Shown here: positions 1 through 8,546 of the stretch, one piece after another | Numbering within the stretch: position 1 is the first letter of the stretch | How the letters are laid out: each line of letters starts with the position of its first letter | Origin: Rickettsia typhi | Lineage (GTDB): Bacteria; Pseudomonadota; Alphaproteobacteria; Rickettsiales; Deianiraeaceae | Direction of reading: 5' to 3' | Length of the DNA stretch: 64,000 nt | NCBI GenBank assembly: GCA_945861725.1 | Contig: CAMAVJ010000001.1 | Location: 124,001 to 188,000, forward strand | Notes under the pieces: model-generated | Seen by the model: only the letters and a program-made list of their open reading frames with translations | What the model was told of the DNA's origin: nothing | Database searches by the model: none | Program-made: the position numbers and the translations under genes

Positions 1-2694
1 AAACGGTATTGACCAGCTTTCATAAAGTGCTGCAAGACAAAGAAAAACAACCAAAAGCGATATTGCATAAAGCCAAAGTGTTTGTGAATGTGATGACTTC
101 TCCTCATAAGAAACACCAGACCAAGTATGATTAATTCCACGACCAATATTTTCTGGTATATTTTCAACAATTTTTTGAATTTCTTGCATTGCAACACCAG
201 AACTGACTCCCACCGCTGCCCCACCTTGAATATTTATGGAAGAGAGTCCATTAAAGCGTTCTAACTTTGGTGAACCATAAACCCATCTTGATGAAGAAAA
301 TGACGCAAACGAAACCATTTGCCCATTTTTATTTCTCACATACCATTTATGAATGTCCGAAGGAAGCATACGGTGTTGTGCTTCAGCCTGAACAAAAACT
401 TTTTTTATGCGTTTTTTGTCAATAAAATCATTAATATAACTTGAACCAAGTGCCGTTTGTAGTGTTTGATTTATATCTAAAATTGAAACGCCAAGTGCCA
501 TCGCCTTATGATAGTTTATATCAACCTTAAATTGTGCAACATCATTAAGTCCATTAGGGCGAACTCCTGTTAGTAATGGATTTTTTGCAGCAATTTCAAG
601 CACATAATTTCGTGCATCAATTAATGCTTGATGCCCAACACCACCTTCATCAAGAAGTTGTAAATCAAATCCTGAAGCATTGCCAAGCTCGCGAATTGGT
701 GGCGGAAAAAATGTGAAAATATTAGCATCCTTGATTGACAAAAGCTCTTTATTTGCACGGGCTGAAATTGCCATCACAGTGTTTTCTTCACCAGATCTTT
801 GGCTCCAATCTTTTAATCCAATAAAACCAAATGCAACATTTTGCCCCCTTCCGGCCGTACTAAACCCAGCAACAGTGAACATTTTTTCAACATTTTTTTC
901 TTTTGTGAGAAAATATTCCTCCACTTTTTTAAGGTTTTTTGACGTCCGATCTAAAGTTGCACCTGGTGGTGATGTAAGCATCATATACATAAAACCTTGA
1001 TCTTCAACCGGAAGAAATGATTTTGGAATTTTCGTAAAAGCAAAAATAATGGCGATTATCATAACGATATATAGCATCAAAAATTTCATCGCCTTGTTGA
1101 TAATAAAGCGTGAAGATTGTTCATAAAAATTCGTACTCCTTGCAATAAATAAATTAAAAATGGTTGTAAATTTGCTTGATCGCATTGAACTGTCAACTGG
1201 TTTTAAAAGAGTTGCACACAGTGACGGAGATAATACTAGTGCAACAAAAACAGAAAGAAGCATCGATGACACAATTGTAATAGAAAACTGACGGTATATT
1301 GCTCCAGCTGAACCACCAAAAAATGCCATCGGCACAAATACTGCCGAAAGAACCAATGCAATTCCAATTAATGCACCTGTAATTTGTTCCATCGATTTCT
1401 TTGTTGCCTCAATAGGTGAAAGACCTTCTTCATGCATAATGCGTTCAACATTTTCTACAACAACAATGGCATCATCAACCAAAAGACCAATCGCTAAAAC
1501 CATCGCAAACATTGTTAAAGTATTGAGTGTAAAACCAAAAGCATAAAGCGATGCACAGGTTCCAAGAAGGACAACTGGCACTGCTATGGTTGGAATAAGT
1601 GTTGCCCTGAAGTTCTGTAAGAAAAGAAACATTACGATAAACACTAAGACGATTGCCTCAAATAGAGTTTTTACAACACTTTTAATCGATTGTTTAACGA
1701 ATGGAGTAGAATCATATGGGTAGACAACTTTAACACCATCTGGAAGGGTTTTTGTGAGTTCATCAACTTTTTTCTTGACGGTATCGGCGGTTGTGAGTGC
1801 ATTTGCACCAGAAGCTAAAATAATTGCCATTCCAGACGACGGCATTCCTTTATAACGAGATGTCGAGCTATAACTTTGTGCACCAAGTTCTATTTTTGAT
1901 ACATCTCTAAGACGCGTTTGCCCACCGTCCCTATTGGCTTTAAGAATAATATTCTTAAATTGTTCAACGGTTTGAAGACGAGACTGTGTCACTATGCTTG
2001 CGTTTAATTGTTGACCTTCAACCGCTGGAAGACCACCTAATTGACCGGCAGAGACATCGGTATTTTGGACTCTAATTGCAGAAATGACGTCGGCAGTTGT
2101 GAGATTGTATGAAAAAAGTTTGCGTGGATTTAACCAAATTCGCATCGCTCTTGGTTTACCAAAAACATTCACATTTCCAACTCCATTGATTCGCGAAATT
2201 TGATCCTTCATGTTTGAAAGAAGAATGTCACCGAGTTCTTCCTCTGAAAGTTTTCCGTTTTCAGAATAAAGTGCAACAACTAAAAGGAAATTGTTATTGG
2301 ATTTATTCACACGCACACCCTGTTGTTGAACTTCCTGTGGGAGCATTGGCATCGCTGCTTGAAGTTTATTTTGCACCTGCATTTGTGCGACATCGGGGTT
2401 GGTTTTTGGTTCAAATGTAATGTTTATAGAAACATTACCGTCGGAATCTGATGTTGAGGAAAAGTATCGTAAATTATCAATCCCTGTAAGGCTTTGTTCA
2501 ATAACCTGCGTCACACTATTTTCAAGAGTTTCCGCCGAAGCACCTGGCATACTTGTTGAAATTGAAACGGATGGTGGTGCAATACTTGGATATTGTTCAA
2601 CTGGCATTTTAAGGAGTGCCATCACGCCGGAAAGCATTATTATTATTGCAATAACCCAAGCAAATATTGGTCTTTCAATAAAGAATTTGGACAT
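1..2694 (-). CDS. RND multidrug efflux permease (AcrB/MexB family), C-terminus beyond window
   Basis: Inner-membrane proton-driven drug exporter that would work with the adaptor encoded just upstream and an outer-membrane channel not present here. Reading the minus strand from ATG at 2694 gives 898 open codons; a full HAE1-type pump is about 1040 residues, so the last TM helices lie past the window edge. The N-terminus ([17 protein letters not shown]) is typical of the family. The paired transmembrane aspartates of the proton relay are in the segment [13 protein letters not shown] near 1460-1500. Only 2 nt separate its start from the adaptor stop, so the two form one operon. The exact drug specificity cannot be read from sequence. 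Confidence 0.95.
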   Translation of the reverse strand, partial: MSKFFIERPIFAWVIAIIIMLSGVMALLKMPVEQYPSIAPPSVSISTSMPGASAETLENSVTQVIEQSLTGIDNLRYFSSTSDSDGNVSINITFEPKTNPDVAQMQVQNKLQAAMPMLPQEVQQQGVRVNKSNNNFLLVVALYSENGKLSEEELGDILLSNMKDQISRINGVGNVNVFGKPRAMRIWLNPRKLFSYNLTTADVISAIRVQNTDVSAGQLGGLPAVEGQQLNASIVTQSRLQTVEQFKNIILKANRDGGQTRLRDVSKIELGAQSYSSTSRYKGMPSSGMAIILASGANALTTADTVKKKVDELTKTLPDGVKVVYPYDSTPFVKQSIKSVVKTLFEAIVLVFIVMFLFLQNFRATLIPTIAVPVVLLGTCASLYAFGFTLNTLTMFAMVLAIGLLVDDAIVVVENVERIMHEEGLSPIEATKKSMEQITGALIGIALVLSAVFVPMAFFGGSAGAIYRQFSITIVSSMLLSVFVALVLSPSLCATLLKPVDSSMRSSKFTTIFNLFIARSTNFYEQSSRFIINKAMKFLMLYIVMIIAIIFAFTKIPKSFLPVEDQGFMYMMLTSPPGATLDRTSKNLKKVEEYFLTKEKNVEKMFTVAGFSTAGRGQNVAFGFIGLKDWSQRSGEENTVMAISARANKELLSIKDANIFTFFPPPIRELGNASGFDLQLLDEGGVGHQALIDARNYVLEIAAKNPLLTGVRPNGLNDVAQFKVDINYHKAMALGVSILDINQTLQTALGSSYINDFIDKKRIKKVFVQAEAQHRMLPSDIHKWYVRNKNGQMVSFASFSSSRWVYGSPKLERFNGLSSINIQGGAAVGVSSGVAMQEIQKIVENIPENIGRGINHTWSGVSYEEKSSHSQTLWLYAISLLVVFLCLAALYESWSIPF

Positions 2695-2696
2695 AT

Positions 2697-3980
2697 CTAA
2701 GCTTTATTTTTGCTAGACTGTGATTTATTGTTAGACTTATTAAGTCGATTGGATTTATTTTTTTTAGTAACTTTTTTCTTCACTTTTCCTTTTTTAGATT
2801 TTTTCGCAGATTTTTCTTTTTTACCTGACTTCACTTTCTTTATCTCTGATTTTGTTAAACCATTTGAATCTTTTAAATCTCTAGCTTTTGCCATTTTTTG
2901 AGCAACAGCCGCCGCAGTTTCAACGGCAACAACTTCGGTGTTATTCTTTGCGGGAGTAGCTTGTTCTTCAATTTCCTGTGTCTCCATTGTTTGCTCAAGT
3001 TCGGTTTTTTGTTCTACTGGTGGAACTGTTGGAACAATTTGAGCAATTTTTTCGCCAGTGAATCTTGAAACGAGGATTGGTTCAACAGTGGATTGTGGAT
3101 TAATTTTTTGCATACCTTCATAAACGACGAGGTCTCCGTCAAGGAGTCCAGAAGACACCACCCAATCAGAACCAATGGCTCTCGTGGATTCAATCACTTG
3201 CTTGCGAATTGTGTTATTATGGTTAATAACCCAGACTGATAGTTCGCCGCTTTGAGACCTTTCGGTAACTCTTTGTGGCACTGTTATAACGGATTCTTGT
3301 GGAAAATCAATTTTTGCAAGAACCATTTCACCGGAAATAAGGGTCTCTTCTGGGTTTGGAAATAATGCACGCACAGTTATGGAATCGGTTGACTGATCAA
3401 GGGATACTTCGGAAAATAGTATTTCTCCTTCATGTGCGTATTCTTCTTCATTAACAATTAATGTAACTTTTGCGTTTTTATTTTTTTTAACTTCATTAAC
3501 AATGTTGCTTGGAATAGTTATATCCGCATACATTTGTTCCAATTGTGTAATGATTGCAAGGGGTTGCAACTGCCCTTTTGTTACAAGTGCTCCATCTGTT
3601 AGAAACGAGCGACCGATGTAACCTGAAATTGGTGCTTTAATAATAATTTTTTCTGCTGGGTCGATTTTATAAAGGGGTTGACCCTGTTTAACATAAGCAC
3701 CTTCTCTAAAAAGGCGTGAGACTATTACCCCTTCAATCTGTGGGCGAATTTCCGCGAATTTATACGGTACAATTCTTGCTGGCCACTCTTGCATAATACT
3801 TATATCTCCAATTTTAATTTGGATAACATTTACTTGTGTTGGAACATTTTGTGTTTGAACAGCTTCAACTTTTTTTTGAGAGAAAAATTTTTTATAAAAA
3901 ATCACTCCAAATAGTGATATAATCAATGCAAGAAGAGTTATGCTAATGTAAGATTTGGAATGCCTTTTGTGTTTTCTCAT
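2697..3980 (-). CDS. RND efflux periplasmic adaptor lacking the alpha-hairpin, lysine-rich tail
   Basis: Membrane fusion protein linking the AcrB-like pump to an outer-membrane channel. Seen: N-terminal TM/signal anchor (residues about 11-30), first lipoyl half ([20 protein letters not shown] to LYKIDPA, about 70-109), then directly the second lipoyl half ([11 protein letters not shown], about 115-125), followed by beta-barrel and membrane-proximal domains to about residue 300. In AcrA the two lipoyl halves are separated by a long coiled-coil alpha-hairpin; here only about five residues join them. The protein still reaches 427 aa because of a C-terminal extension: an acidic/Ala-rich linker (about 320-365), then a very basic Lys/Ser/Asn tail (about 379-427). 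Start is ATG at 3980. The family call is firm; how it reaches an outer-membrane channel is unknown. Confidence 0.9.
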   Translation of the reverse strand: MRKHKRHSKSYISITLLALIISLFGVIFYKKFFSQKKVEAVQTQNVPTQVNVIQIKIGDISIMQEWPARIVPYKFAEIRPQIEGVIVSRLFREGAYVKQGQPLYKIDPAEKIIIKAPISGYIGRSFLTDGALVTKGQLQPLAIITQLEQMYADITIPSNIVNEVKKNKNAKVTLIVNEEEYAHEGEILFSEVSLDQSTDSITVRALFPNPEETLISGEMVLAKIDFPQESVITVPQRVTERSQSGELSVWVINHNNTIRKQVIESTRAIGSDWVVSSGLLDGDLVVYEGMQKINPQSTVEPILVSRFTGEKIAQIVPTVPPVEQKTELEQTMETQEIEEQATPAKNNTEVVAVETAAAVAQKMAKARDLKDSNGLTKSEIKKVKSGKKEKSAKKSKKGKVKKKVTKKNKSNRLNKSNNKSQSSKNKA

Positions 3981-4037
3981 ATTATTCTCGTATCAATTGA
4001 TTGAAGTAGTTATAGTACAGTAGTGTATATTTTTGAT

Positions 4038-4814
4038 TTAAGGAGTTTGATTGTCAAGTATTTTATTTTCTTCAAGCATCTTAATGGCGTCCTCTGTGCA
4101 ACTTTCGAATAGGCGAATACTCATTTTTCCATTGTGCATTTGGTAATTGAGGTAAAGCATATAAGTGCAAATGACATCCTCTTCGCAATAGTTACAAATT
4201 TCTTCGATTTTGCCATCGTTATACATATTTAAAACCTCATTGCCAGAACCATTCTGTTTGCAAGGAATGCCAAGGAGTGCACAAACTTCGGACATTTTAA
4301 CTCTTGCAGATGATCCAAAATTGGAAAATGCATCAATTAAATCACAGTGTGGCTCTTGGTTGAATTTGTATGCCATTTCGCGTGAATAAAGCCATTGACA
4401 AGGAATTTTATGCATCATAGAGCGATATTGAATAACTGGAAGATCAAAAGTCTTTCCATTAAACGAAATGATTCGTGGCTTATATTTTTGTAAAAAGCCA
4501 CAAAATTGTTCCAAAATTTCGGCTTCACTTTCAATTATTCCATCATTATTTCTTCCACCTGTTTTAATTTTTTTTACAATATAATTTTCACCTTCTTCAG
4601 TGTATTCAATTTCACACAGAAGAAATGATATACAAAGAACTTGATGGAATGGTTGTCGTGGAAATGCGTTACCAGTTGAATTAAAATGGTAATCAATGAG
4701 TTTTTGCCTAACAACATCGTCTGATACATTTTCATCAAGATTTAACAGATTTCTTGCAGATTTCACGCATGGAATTGTTTCGATATCAAATACTAAAAGA
4801 TACTTAGAAGACAT
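4038..4814 (-). CDS. PolB-like 3'-5' exonuclease (DEDD superfamily)
   Basis: Stand-alone exonuclease domain related to the proofreading domain of family B polymerases; probable role in DNA or RNA end processing. All three DEDD motifs are visible: Exo I in VFDIETIP near the N-terminus, Exo II in SFNGKTFDLPVI mid-protein, and Exo III in YCEEDVICTYMLYL near the C-terminus. The chosen ATG at 4814 gives 258 aa beginning MSSKYLLVFDIE; an upstream in-frame ATG at 4835 adds only a hydrophobic heptapeptide. It lies 57 nt downstream of the adaptor start, on the same strand. Substrate is not predictable. Confidence 0.85.
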   Translation of the reverse strand: MSSKYLLVFDIETIPCVKSARNLLNLDENVSDDVVRQKLIDYHFNSTGNAFPRQPFHQVLCISFLLCEIEYTEEGENYIVKKIKTGGRNNDGIIESEAEILEQFCGFLQKYKPRIISFNGKTFDLPVIQYRSMMHKIPCQWLYSREMAYKFNQEPHCDLIDAFSNFGSSARVKMSEVCALLGIPCKQNGSGNEVLNMYNDGKIEEICNYCEEDVICTYMLYLNYQMHNGKMSIRLFESCTEDAIKMLEENKILDNQTP

Positions 4815-4919
4815 TGCAAATAAGAAAATCTTCACCTATCTTTTGATGGGTGTTAATGTCAAGAATTATTTGACTTTAGAAAAGTACAAAAGAAAAATAA
4901 TTGTAAGTTATGTATAAAA

Positions 4920-5990
4920 ATGGAAATTACATCTCGTCTTTTGTCACAATGTAGACTTGTTTCACATGTAAAACACATATATTACGGTAATTTATTTCAC
5001 CATATCGACAACAACTATGGTGGTAAAATTCTTTTTGTTTATGATGGAAATGTTTCACACATTGTAGAGAATTATAAATCATATGCAATATCAACTTTAT
5101 GTCTTGCTGAATATAAAGCACTTCCTACATTCAAAAATGTTGAAGAAATTCAGCGAAATATTGCTGAAAACAATATAAAAGTTTTATATGGCTTTGGAAC
5201 TGGGGCAATTAATGATTTATGCAAATACGCTGCGTATAAATCTAAAATTCCATACACATTTTGCCCAACTGCACTTTCAATGAATGGTATTTCTTCAAAT
5301 AATGTTTCTCTTTTTGATGACGAAAGGCAAGTCAAAGTCTCGTTAATGGCAATGGCACCGCGAATAATTATTTTGGAACCAAATATCCTCTCTAACGCAC
5401 CAATAAAATTTATTGGCAGTGCAATTATGGACAGCCTTGCCGCTTATACCGCTTGCAACGATTTTATTTATGCTTCAAGTCTTGATTCACACTTATATTC
5501 ATACGATTACCATTTATTCACTACGTTTAAAACGATGATGGAACAAATTTTGGCAATTATTCATCAGGGGAGTGTTGAGGCATTTTCTAAAGAGGTGAAT
5601 ACAATGTTGGTGTTTGATATGCTTTTTTTTTCCGGTCTTGTAATGAATCACCATCAATCCAGTATTGCTTTTTCAGGTGGTGAGCATGCAATTGCTCACA
5701 CTCTTGAAGGTAAATTTCCGGAACTTTCACACAAGTTTCTTCATGGTGAAGTAATTTCTGCAGTATTGCCATATTACTCCGAATTACAAAAATCTTATAC
5801 AAAACATGATTATATTGACCGCAAAACCGTCATAGAAAATAACGCAATTGATTTTACATCAATTGCGTTATTTTTTGAAATACCAACTTCATTTCAAGAT
5901 ATTGGTATTTCAAAAGAGCAATTTAACCTATGCGTTTCGCAGGCTAAATTTGTAAAAGAAAGACCAACTATCTTGAATTTATTGTATTGA
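4920..5990 (+). CDS. sn-glycerol-1-phosphate dehydrogenase-family protein (EgsA/AraM-like)
   Basis: Member of the iron-alcohol-dehydrogenase/dehydroquinate-synthase superfamily, most like the G1P dehydrogenase/AraM branch that makes glycerol-1-phosphate from DHAP with NAD(P)H. Seen: the dinucleotide segment GFGTGAINDLCKYAAY (about 90-105), the CPTALSMNGISSNN motif (about 118-131; family PTAxSxDGxxS) and metal-binding histidines in GGEHAIAHTLE and LHGEVIS. Length (356 aa) fits. The substrate-binding Asp of the PTA motif appears as Asn (SMNG), so activity is not assured. A 17-bp perfect inverted repeat followed by T residues lies inside the 3' part of the gene (5836-5874). No lipid-biosynthesis neighbours are present. 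Confidence 0.75.
   Translation: MEITSRLLSQCRLVSHVKHIYYGNLFHHIDNNYGGKILFVYDGNVSHIVENYKSYAISTLCLAEYKALPTFKNVEEIQRNIAENNIKVLYGFGTGAINDLCKYAAYKSKIPYTFCPTALSMNGISSNNVSLFDDERQVKVSLMAMAPRIIILEPNILSNAPIKFIGSAIMDSLAAYTACNDFIYASSLDSHLYSYDYHLFTTFKTMMEQILAIIHQGSVEAFSKEVNTMLVFDMLFFSGLVMNHHQSSIAFSGGEHAIAHTLEGKFPELSHKFLHGEVISAVLPYYSELQKSYTKHDYIDRKTVIENNAIDFTSIALFFEIPTSFQDIGISKEQFNLCVSQAKFVKERPTILNLLY
5836..5874. repeat. 17-bp perfect inverted repeat within coding sequence, terminator-like
   Basis: Left arm 5836-5852 and right arm 5858-5874 are perfectly complementary around a 5-nt loop (tttac). T residues flank the stem on the + strand and A residues precede it, so it resembles a bidirectional intrinsic terminator. 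It sits about 115 nt before the stop of the G1PDH-like gene, in frame with it. Confidence 0.8.
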
Positions 5991-6003
5991 TATTAAACAA
6001 TAT

Positions 6004-6306
6004 TCATCTACTCATTTTGTTATACTTTTCCTCTTCAATTACTTTCTTGCTAGGAGTTTTAACTTCCTCTGGCTTACTTTGTGCAGTTATTTGTGTGGCA
6101 TCACCTGTTTTTGAATCTTGCATATTGTTTATGTCTAATGAGCTTTGTGATGCTTGTTGGGCACGCTGCGATAACAAGTTTAATAGTTCATTTTTCGATA
6201 TTTTGCCATCTTCAATTAAGTCGCCAAGCAAATTCGATATAACAATAAGAGAGCAAGCTTCACTGGTGTTTTCTCCATTTTGAAGTTTTTCCTGATCGAA
6301 CGTCAT
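6004..6306 (-). CDS. Unknown polar protein, last gene of three-gene cluster
   Basis: A 100-aa product with no recognisable family. The N-terminal part (residues about 18-50) looks helical with alternating hydrophobic residues; the C-terminal half is rich in Gln, Ser, Lys and Glu and probably disordered. No signal peptide or membrane segment. Its ATG overlaps the stop of the preceding minus-strand gene by 4 nt (ATGA), which argues that it is truly translated. It converges with the G1PDH-like gene, 13 nt away. Confidence 0.55.
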   Translation of the reverse strand: MTFDQEKLQNGENTSEACSLIVISNLLGDLIEDGKISKNELLNLLSQRAQQASQSSLDINNMQDSKTGDATQITAQSKPEEVKTPSKKVIEEEKYNKMSR

Positions 6307-6752
6307 TTTATATTCTCTACATTGAACTTTTCTGTATTGGGGATACTTCCTATGAAACTGCGAACATCTTCATAATCTTTATAAGCATAAAAGGCATCTC
6401 CTTCAACTGAAGTCGTAGATTGTTTTTTATAATCACAAAATGCATTCTTAAAGGCTCTCATATCTATGTTTACGATGCTCAAAGCCTCATCCATATTAAA
6501 AAGGCTCTTTAGTCTTTGTTGTGCATGCTGCGTATTGAAACCATAATTATAATTATTAAAAATTGTTGCCTTAACTGCGTTATTATCGTTGCATACTTTG
6601 ATTAAAAATGCATGCCGTGCATTAGAATCGCATACATCATAGTATTTTGTTTGATTTACATCTGGCATATTCCATATAAAATGATGCTTACCCACGATGA
6701 AGTCAGCGTTTAGTTTGTAGTCATTAGACGAGCATACATACCCTTTCTTCAT
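6303..6752 (-). CDS. Unknown 149-aa protein, middle gene of three-gene cluster
   Basis: Not recognised. Soluble, rich in Asn, Tyr, Phe and Lys, with four cysteines spread over the chain (about positions 7, 41, 54, 111). No signal peptide or TM segment. It starts 6 nt after the stop of the 67-aa gene upstream and overlaps the next gene by 4 nt, so the three are probably cotranscribed. Phage-like or effector-like origin is possible but nothing in the sequence proves it. Confidence 0.55.
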   Translation of the reverse strand: MKKGYVCSSNDYKLNADFIVGKHHFIWNMPDVNQTKYYDVCDSNARHAFLIKVCNDNNAVKATIFNNYNYGFNTQHAQQRLKSLFNMDEALSIVNIDMRAFKNAFCDYKKQSTTSVEGDAFYAYKDYEDVRSFIGSIPNTEKFNVENIK

Positions 6753-6758
6753 AACGTC

Positions 6759-6962
6759 TTAAATTAAATTCTTTGTGTCGTCTGTCATCGCTAATTTGTT
6801 GAATATATTGAGATTAATAATGTCAAATATCTTGGATGTGTCGTTCGGAAATGTTATACCATGACTTTCCACAAAAGCCATACACGCACTTGTCAGTGCA
6901 GTATAGTCAACTTTAATTTCAGAAGGTTGGTTTGGTACTTGTAATGCTTCAGAAGATTGCAT
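6759..6962 (-). CDS. Unknown 67-aa protein, first gene of three-gene cluster
   Basis: Small soluble protein with a Pro/Ser N-terminus followed by a likely helical region (about 18-60). No family recognised. Begins at ATG 6962, faces a divergent gene at 7111, and is followed after 6 nt by the 149-aa gene. Real coding status rests mainly on the close spacing of the three genes. Confidence 0.45.
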   Translation of the reverse strand: MQSSEALQVPNQPSEIKVDYTALTSACMAFVESHGITFPNDTSKIFDIINLNIFNKLAMTDDTKNLI

Positions 6963-7110
6963 AAACTTTAAATTAATTGATATTATGTATAATAAATGCT
7001 ACATCATTTTTTAGTGTAATGCAAGGGGATTTTTCCTTGACAACTAATTTTCTCGCACTTTGAACTTTTCAAAACGCATTGTTAAGAATAATTTCACTGG
7101 AAAATAATAT

Positions 7111-7935
7111 ATGATATATCATCCACTTGCATCCTTCCTTGTTGAAATTATTGAACAAAAATCCATTCGTTACTCCAAAGATATCAACGAACTAAATTTC
7201 ATTCAATCTAGTGTTGGCACAGCTGAACGATTTGCTGGAATTTCCGTTACAACATTTGCAAAATCTGTAAAACAAGCATTACTTGGCAGCTTTAAAGGAA
7301 CGCTATACACTTCAACGATTTTGAACAAAATTGAAGAAGAAAAATTCGGAACAAGCTTTGGCAAGCTTTTATTTAACCCAATTGATTGCTACACGAATAT
7401 TTGTCGCGGATTTCCACAGTTTGGTTGTTCATTTTTGTTACAAGACAAAGACAAAAATGGTATGGAAAATATTTTTTCATTAATATACCTCTTTCAAACG
7501 CAGGAAATAATTTACTCAGATGCATTCAGTTCATATGTGAGGGGAAGACCAATTAAATCCGTAATTCGTAAAAATCCAAAAATTGCAATTGCCTCGTGCA
7601 ACAGTTTATCCATAAAATATCCGCCTGAATTTTTTGGGAAATTTATGCAAATCCAAGCATCAAATTCAATAATAAGCGATATTCATTCCCTTTCAAAGGG
7701 AAAAATTGATGCCATTTCATTTACACAAACACCATTAACGCAAATTCTTCCAGTCGAAATGCTTGCAAAGGCTTTACGCATTTGTTTAAATCCGTTACCA
7801 TTTACCGAAATTTCTTCTAATATTGATGGTAAAATGATTGATATTTTCTACGCAAACAAACAGCTTCATGACGAACTGACCAAGGAACCAACCCCTTCCA
7901 TTTCACTGAACAGCAATTTGATACGACCAATATGA
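7111..7935 (+). CDS. Degenerate inositol monophosphatase (SuhB)-like protein
   Basis: The central region (about 90-155) matches the IMPase fold: NPIDCYTNICRGFPQFG aligns with the family DPLDGTTNFxxGFPxF, and IIYSDAFSSYVRGRPIK with the following AxxGxGAfxNGrPI strand. In active enzymes the metal ligands come from the GEE motif, both Asp of DPxDGT and a C-terminal WDxAA. Here the first Asp is Asn, Gly-Thr is Cys-Tyr, and I see no WDxAA or clear GEE. The protein is therefore probably catalytically inactive, perhaps keeping a regulatory or RNA-polymerase-binding role as proposed for SuhB. It overlaps cmk by 4 nt (ATGA), the start of a cmk-mtaB operon. Confidence 0.65.
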   Translation: MIYHPLASFLVEIIEQKSIRYSKDINELNFIQSSVGTAERFAGISVTTFAKSVKQALLGSFKGTLYTSTILNKIEEEKFGTSFGKLLFNPIDCYTNICRGFPQFGCSFLLQDKDKNGMENIFSLIYLFQTQEIIYSDAFSSYVRGRPIKSVIRKNPKIAIASCNSLSIKYPPEFFGKFMQIQASNSIISDIHSLSKGKIDAISFTQTPLTQILPVEMLAKALRICLNPLPFTEISSNIDGKMIDIFYANKQLHDELTKEPTPSISLNSNLIRPI

Positions 7936-8546
7936 AAATCGCAATTGATGGACCAAGTGCCTCTGGCAAAGGGACTCTTACAAAATTGCTCGCTAAAAAA
8001 ATTGGTGCAAAATATCTAAATACAGGAAAACTTTACCGTGTCGTTGCCTTTAGTATTAATCAATCCAGCGATATTACAGCACAAGCCATTCAAAATTCCG
8101 CAAACTTTTTAGATCTCTTAGAAAAATTCGGTGAAAATACAGCAATATTTTCCCAAGAAAACGGTGAATTAACGTCACAAATTTCATCAATACCCAAAGT
8201 TCGTCAAAATTTGTTCCAATTTCAAGTTGACTTTGCGAACTCATCTATGCCCGTTATTTTAGAAGGAAGAGATATTGGAACACATATTCTACCAAACGCT
8301 GATTTCAAGTTTTTTATCACAGCAACACCAGAAGAGCGTGCAAGTCGTCGTCTTAAGCAGTTTAATCAAGAGTCAAAGAATTTTGAAGAAATTCTTAATG
8401 CAATAATTAAACGCGATGAAATGGATTCAATGCGAGGCAATAGCCCACTCAAACCATCAGTGGATTCAATTATAATTGATACGACTGGGTTTTCTATAGA
8501 AGAAAGTCTCAATACAATTTTGCGTGAAATAAAATGGCAAATGTAA
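7932..8546 (+). CDS. cmk: (d)CMP kinase
   Basis: Cytidylate kinase: ATP-dependent phosphorylation of CMP/dCMP in pyrimidine nucleotide salvage. The P-loop IDGPSASGKGT is at residues 4-14, followed by the CMP-binding segment (YLNTGKLYR, about 31-40), the VILEGRDIGT motif and the lid region ASRRLKQ with RDEMDSMR. Length 204 aa is slightly short of the usual 220-230. The start overlaps the preceding stop by 4 nt and its end overlaps mtaB by 13 nt. Confidence 0.95.
   Translation: MKIAIDGPSASGKGTLTKLLAKKIGAKYLNTGKLYRVVAFSINQSSDITAQAIQNSANFLDLLEKFGENTAIFSQENGELTSQISSIPKVRQNLFQFQVDFANSSMPVILEGRDIGTHILPNADFKFFITATPEERASRRLKQFNQESKNFEEILNAIIKRDEMDSMRGNSPLKPSVDSIIIDTTGFSIEESLNTILREIKWQM

Noticed and set aside
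680..2716. Open frames on the + strand across the efflux permease
   Set aside because: The minus strand reads a clear RND pump through the whole stretch; the + frames are shadows.
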